From NCBI GenBank assembly GCA_002690085.1, contig NZDM01000067.1, positions 1 to 8,345 on the forward strand: 8,345 nt of DNA. Reading direction: 5' to 3'. Under the pieces are notes generated by a model, which worked only from the letters and a program-made list of their open reading frames with translations, was not told the DNA's origin and made no database searches. The position numbers and the translations under genes were made by a program. Position 1 is the first letter of the stretch. Each line of letters starts with the position of its first letter. Shown here piece after piece: positions 5,705-8,345 of this stretch. The DNA comes from Flavobacteriaceae bacterium (lineage in GTDB: Bacteria > Bacteroidota > Bacteroidia > Flavobacteriales > Flavobacteriaceae).

Positions 5705-8020
5705 TTATTTGTAGGACCGTTCTTTTACTTCAATATCTTCATAGTTCAATGCTTCCTTGTGTAATTTGGCATCTTTGGGAGCGCCTTTGTATTCCCATGC
5801 CGATACAAATTGGAATTCTTTTCGTCTTTTTGCTTCCCCTTCTTTTGTTTGGTGCTCTTCTCTAAAGTGGCCACCAGCAGATTCTTCTCGAGCCAGTGCG
5901 TCTTTGGCAAATAATTCACCAAGCTCTAAAAAGTCGGCAACACGTCCTGCTTTAGCTAATTCCTCATTAAATTCATCTGCACTTCCAGGAACACGAACCT
6001 CCTTGTAAAAGGATTCTCTTAATGCTGATATTTCTTCAATAGCTTCTTTTAAATCTTTTTCATTTCGCGCCATGCCACATTTATTCCACATGATTTTACC
6101 AAGTTTTTTATGGAAATAATCTACAGGCTTGGTTCCTTTGTTATTAATAAAGGCTTTGATTTGTTGCCGCACATTTGCTTCGGCTTCTTCAAACTCAATA
6201 GTATCTGTAGGAATTGGCCCGGTTCGGATATCGTCGGCGAGATAATCTCCAATGGTATAAGGCAAAACGAAATAGCCATCCGCAAGACCTTGCATCAAAG
6301 CAGAGGCTCCTAAACGATTTGCTCCGTGGTCTGAGAAATTAGCCTCTCCAATGGCATATAGGCCAGGGACGGTTGTTTGTAAATTATAATCAACCCAAAT
6401 ACCTCCCATAGTGTAATGAACTGCCGGATAAATCATCATGGGTGTTTCATAGGGATTTTCATCAACAATTTTTTCATACATCTGGAATAAATTGCCGTAT
6501 TTCCCTTTAACAACTTCTTTTCCTAAGGATTGCACAAGGCTTTCATCTTTTTCATCAAGGCCTTTGATGTAAACTTGTTCTTTTCCATAACGATCAATTG
6601 CAGCAGCGAAATCAAGATATACAGCTTCTCCTGTGGCGTTGACCCCAAATCCAGCATCACAACGTTCTTTAGCGGCTCTGGACGCCACGTCTCTTGGGAC
6701 TAGGTTTCCAAAGGCGGGGTAACGCCTTTCTAAGAAATAGTCGCGATCCTCTTCAGCAATGGCAGTTGGCTTTAGGGTTTTATTTTGAATTGCTTTAGCA
6801 TCTTCTAATTTTTTTGGCACCCAAATACGCCCATCATTTCTTAGGGATTCGGACATGAGGGTCAGTTTAGATTGGTGGTCTCCCGAAACTGGTATACAAG
6901 TGGGATGAATTTGTGTGTAACATGGATTTGCAAAGAAAGCACCTCGTTTATGCGCTTTCCAAGCAGCAGTTACGTTACTGCCCATTGCATTGGTGGAAAG
7001 ATAAAATACGTTTCCGTATCCTCCTGTTCCCAAAACCACAGCATGAGCAGAGTGGCGTTCAATCTCTCCAGTTATTAAATTCCGAGTGATAATGCCACGG
7101 GCCTTTCCATCAACAATGACAACGTCCAACATTTCGTGACGGTTGTACATTTTAATCTTACCGCGTCCAATTTGTCGGTTCATTGCCGAATAAGCGCCTA
7201 ATAATAATTGTTGTCCGGTTTGTCCTTTAGCATAAAAAGTACGTGACACCAAAACCCCTCCAAAAGATCGATTGTCTAACAAGCCTCCGTAATCTCTCGC
7301 AAAAGGAACGCCTTGAGCAACGCATTGGTCAATAATATTAGTGGAAACTTCCGCCAGTCTATAAACATTGGCTTCACGTGAACGATAATCTCCGCCTTTT
7401 ACAGTGTCATAGAAAAGCCTGTAAGTGGAGTCACCATCTCCTTGGTAATTTTTAGCCGCATTGATACCACCTTGTGCTGCAATGGAATGTGCGCGTCTTG
7501 GGGAATCCTGAAAGCAAAAAGCTTTTACATTGTATCCGAGCTCTGCGAGAGTCGCAGCGGCAGATCCGCCTGCCAGACCTGTTCCAACAACAATGACATC
7601 GATCAGTCTTTTGTTGGCAGGATTGACAAGGTTGATTTTATTTTTATGATTGGTCCATTTTAAGGCGATGGGTCCCTCAGGGATTCCAGATTTTAAGTTG
7701 ACAGAAAACGATTTGGGTTGTACTTTTTTTAGAATTTCGTCAATATCAAAATTTTTAACTTTGGCAGCAAGTATCTTATTTTTTCTTTTGTGATTGGGGT
7801 CGGTTTCTTTAATGGGCTTTCTAGCAATGGATTTATGCCAGTTTGAATCCCAATCTTGTAGCTTACATTTAACACCTGTACTTTTTTTAATAATCTTGGC
7901 TTTATTTGTTTTTGTGCATTTGTAGTAAAATCTAATGCAAACCATAAGCTCGTCGCTAGATAAATAGCTGTTTTTAGGCTTTCTATAATTTAATGAATAT
8001 GTTATTTTTTTAGTCTTCAT
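5705..8020 (-). CDS. sdhA: Succinate dehydrogenase flavoprotein fused to an integrase-like N-terminal domain
   Basis: Oxidises succinate to fumarate, passing electrons to SdhB. The SdhA core (about residue 107 to 771, some 665 residues) has the normal family length and looks intact. It has a Rossmann FAD motif VVGTGLAGGSAA (144-155), SPRRAHSIAAQGG with His178 as the expected covalent FAD ligand, the substrate-site segment IHPTCIP (His372), PRDVASRAA with the catalytic-arginine region (442-450), YPAVHYTMGG (His535), and GEANFSDHGANRLGASAL (558-575). Residues 1 to about 106 are extra. They are lysine-rich and resemble the arm-type DNA-binding domain of flavobacterial tyrosine recombinases (see the separate entry for 7703-8020). 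The family normally starts a few residues before IPEGPI; here the corresponding codon, 7702-7700, is GTC and no ATG, GTG or TTG is seen close by, so translation most likely begins at ATG 8020 and produces the fusion. Met26 is the only internal ATG before the core. It lies between sdhC and sdhB in the usual operon order. Confidence 0.95.
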   Translation of the reverse strand: MKTKKITYSLNYRKPKNSYLSSDELMVCIRFYYKCTKTNKAKIIKKSTGVKCKLQDWDSNWHKSIARKPIKETDPNHKRKNKILAAKVKNFDIDEILKKVQPKSFSVNLKSGIPEGPIALKWTNHKNKINLVNPANKRLIDVIVVGTGLAGGSAAATLAELGYNVKAFCFQDSPRRAHSIAAQGGINAAKNYQGDGDSTYRLFYDTVKGGDYRSREANVYRLAEVSTNIIDQCVAQGVPFARDYGGLLDNRSFGGVLVSRTFYAKGQTGQQLLLGAYSAMNRQIGRGKIKMYNRHEMLDVVIVDGKARGIITRNLITGEIERHSAHAVVLGTGGYGNVFYLSTNAMGSNVTAAWKAHKRGAFFANPCYTQIHPTCIPVSGDHQSKLTLMSESLRNDGRIWVPKKLEDAKAIQNKTLKPTAIAEEDRDYFLERRYPAFGNLVPRDVASRAAKERCDAGFGVNATGEAVYLDFAAAIDRYGKEQVYIKGLDEKDESLVQSLGKEVVKGKYGNLFQMYEKIVDENPYETPMMIYPAVHYTMGGIWVDYNLQTTVPGLYAIGEANFSDHGANRLGASALMQGLADGYFVLPYTIGDYLADDIRTGPIPTDTIEFEEAEANVRQQIKAFINNKGTKPVDYFHKKLGKIMWNKCGMARNEKDLKEAIEEISALRESFYKEVRVPGSADEFNEELAKAGRVADFLELGELFAKDALAREESAGGHFREEHQTKEGEAKRRKEFQFVSAWEYKGAPKDAKLHKEALNYEDIEVKERSYK
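7703..8020 (-). other. Integrase N-terminal (arm-type DNA-binding) fragment forming the start of the sdhA frame
   Basis: Residues 1-106 of the fused frame have no counterpart in SdhA. The order of features fits the start of a Bacteroidota tyrosine recombinase: a beta-strand LMVCIRFYY (25-33), a lysine-rich turn, then KKSTGVKCKLQDWDSNWHK (45-63), equivalent to the STG-x-K-x(4)-DWD hallmark of the arm-binding domain. Next come RKPIKETDPNHKRKN (67-81) and the start of a helix (ILAAKVKNFDIDEILKK). The SAM-like core-binding domain and catalytic domain (R, HxxR, Y) are absent, so no recombinase activity remains. The break with SdhA lies roughly at residues 98-107 (7700-7730). Assignment is from remembered family pattern, not from a search. 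It may be a dead leftover that only supplies the start codon, or it may still fold as a small domain. Confidence 0.7.
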
Positions 8021-8031
8021 TTATATTACAG

Positions 8032-8062
8032 TAAAATTAATGATATATTAAAAATAAACAAA
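8032..8062 (-). promoter_or_regulatory. Candidate promoter in front of the integrase-sdhA fusion
   Basis: On the minus strand TTTG (8062-8059) is followed after 19 bases by TAATTTTA (8039-8032), one mismatch from the Bacteroidota -7 consensus TAnnTTTG at the preferred spacing. Transcription would start about six bases before ATG 8020. If used, sdhA and sdhB could be expressed separately from sdhC, from what was probably the integrase promoter. Confidence 0.4.
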
Positions 8063-8063
8063 A

Positions 8064-8087
8064 ATTTGTAACACATTTTGTAACACA
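8064..8087. repeat. Two tandem 12-base repeats upstream of the fused gene
   Basis: ATTTGTAACACA (8064-8075) is followed directly by TTTTGTAACACA (8076-8087), eleven of twelve bases identical, with no gap. On the minus strand they read TGTGTTACAAAA and TGTGTTACAAAT, just upstream of the -33 box of the candidate promoter. The placement suits a binding site for a regulator or for the integrase arm domain. No function is shown. Confidence 0.6.
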
Positions 8088-8094
8088 TAAAAGA

Positions 8095-8345
8095 CTAGTG
8101 GGCTATGTGATGGAAAATGGCTACAAAAATAAAGCCTAAAGGGATTGACAGTGCATATATTTTGCCAAAACTCTTTAGACCTTTGGTGTATTTATTATTT
8201 GCCCCAACTGATTGAAATGCAGAATTAAATCCGTGTAGTAAGTGTAGTGATAAAAACACAAAACCTACGCAATACAAGACCACACGCCAGAGCGGTATGA
8301 ATTTATGTTGTAATTCTTCAAAGTATCTGAAATCACTACCATCAC
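8095..8345 (-). CDS. sdhC: Succinate dehydrogenase cytochrome b subunit, C-terminal 82 residues (cut by right edge)
   Basis: Membrane anchor of complex II that binds haem b and quinone. The frame enters at 8345 (two bases of a split codon, then GAT at 8343-8341) and stops at TAG 8097-8095. The visible part has two membrane helices: WRVVLYCVGFVFLSLHLLHGF (visible residues 19-39) and IYALSIPLGFIFVAIFHHI near the end. The HLLHGF-x-SAFQSVG segment (His34, His37 of the visible part) is the conserved haem-ligand region of the Bacteroidota SdhC family. The GTG at 8283 is an internal valine codon, not the start, because conserved sequence continues upstream of it to the edge. The C-terminal end looks normal, so the rearrangement affecting sdhA lies after this stop codon. 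The gap to the fused sdhA is 74 bases. Confidence 0.92.
   Translation of the reverse strand, partial: DGSDFRYFEELQHKFIPLWRVVLYCVGFVFLSLHLLHGFNSAFQSVGANNKYTKGLKSFGKIYALSIPLGFIFVAIFHHIAH

Noticed and set aside
7690..8094. Complete mobile element or paired attachment sites around the integrase fragment
   Set aside because: Only the N-terminal integrase part is present, with no catalytic domain, and no matching direct repeat was seen flanking the fragment on both sides.
8095..8283. A separate 62-residue membrane protein starting at GTG 8283
   Set aside because: The SdhC-like sequence continues upstream in frame to the window edge, so this is the end of a partial sdhC, not a small gene.
1..8345. 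tRNA, rRNA, CRISPR array or riboswitch
   Set aside because: None was recognised on reading: the non-coding gaps are short and AT-rich, and no regularly spaced repeats or cloverleaf-like sequences were seen.

Overview
The window looks like chromosome of a marine-type member of the Flavobacteriia (phylum Bacteroidota). It is AT-rich, has essentially no strong Shine-Dalgarno sequences, and carries TTTG / TAnnTTTG-like promoter boxes. The gene content fits too: a glycyl-tRNA synthetase of the single-chain alpha2 type, a flavobacterial Ig-like lipoprotein, a large secreted C-type-lectin protein of the kind exported by type IX secretion, and a succinate dehydrogenase in sdhC-sdhA-sdhB order with an SdhC of the Bacteroidota type. 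The genus cannot be told from sequence alone.

Layout, left to right. Bases 1-1323 (minus strand) hold the N-terminal 441 codons of a large secreted adhesin-like protein that runs off the left edge; it starts with GTG. Bases 1324-1488 are an AT-rich spacer with a weak candidate promoter. Bases 1489-3030 (minus) are glyS. The divergent gap 3031-3345 holds no intact gene but does hold the broken N-terminal end of a comF gene (plus strand, 3121-3304): the zinc-finger half of ComF with one frameshift, the catalytic half gone. Bases 3346-4953 (plus) encode an Ig-like (Big_5) lipoprotein. It converges on, and overlaps by four bases with, sdhB (4950-5696, minus). Next come sdhA (5705-8020, minus) and the 3' end of sdhC (8095-8345, minus, cut by the right edge).

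The most striking feature is sdhA. The SdhA proper is complete and well conserved, but it is preceded in the same reading frame by about 106 residues that do not belong to the family. This extension looks like the N-terminal arm-type DNA-binding domain of a flavobacterial tyrosine recombinase (integrase). The usual SdhA start codon is not visible at the junction, and upstream of the fused start lie a good candidate promoter and two tandem copies of a 12-base repeat. The simplest reading is that a mobile element once sat between sdhC and sdhA, and that a deletion joined the start of its integrase gene to sdhA, so that a central respiratory enzyme now begins with an integrase start codon and domain.

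How the genes work together: sdhC, sdhA and sdhB form the membrane-bound succinate:quinone oxidoreductase (complex II), which links the TCA cycle to the menaquinone pool. glyS serves translation. The lipoprotein and the lectin protein are cell-surface or secreted products with no evident functional link to complex II. The comF remnant and the integrase-sdhA fusion show that this otherwise ordinary housekeeping segment has been rearranged at two places.
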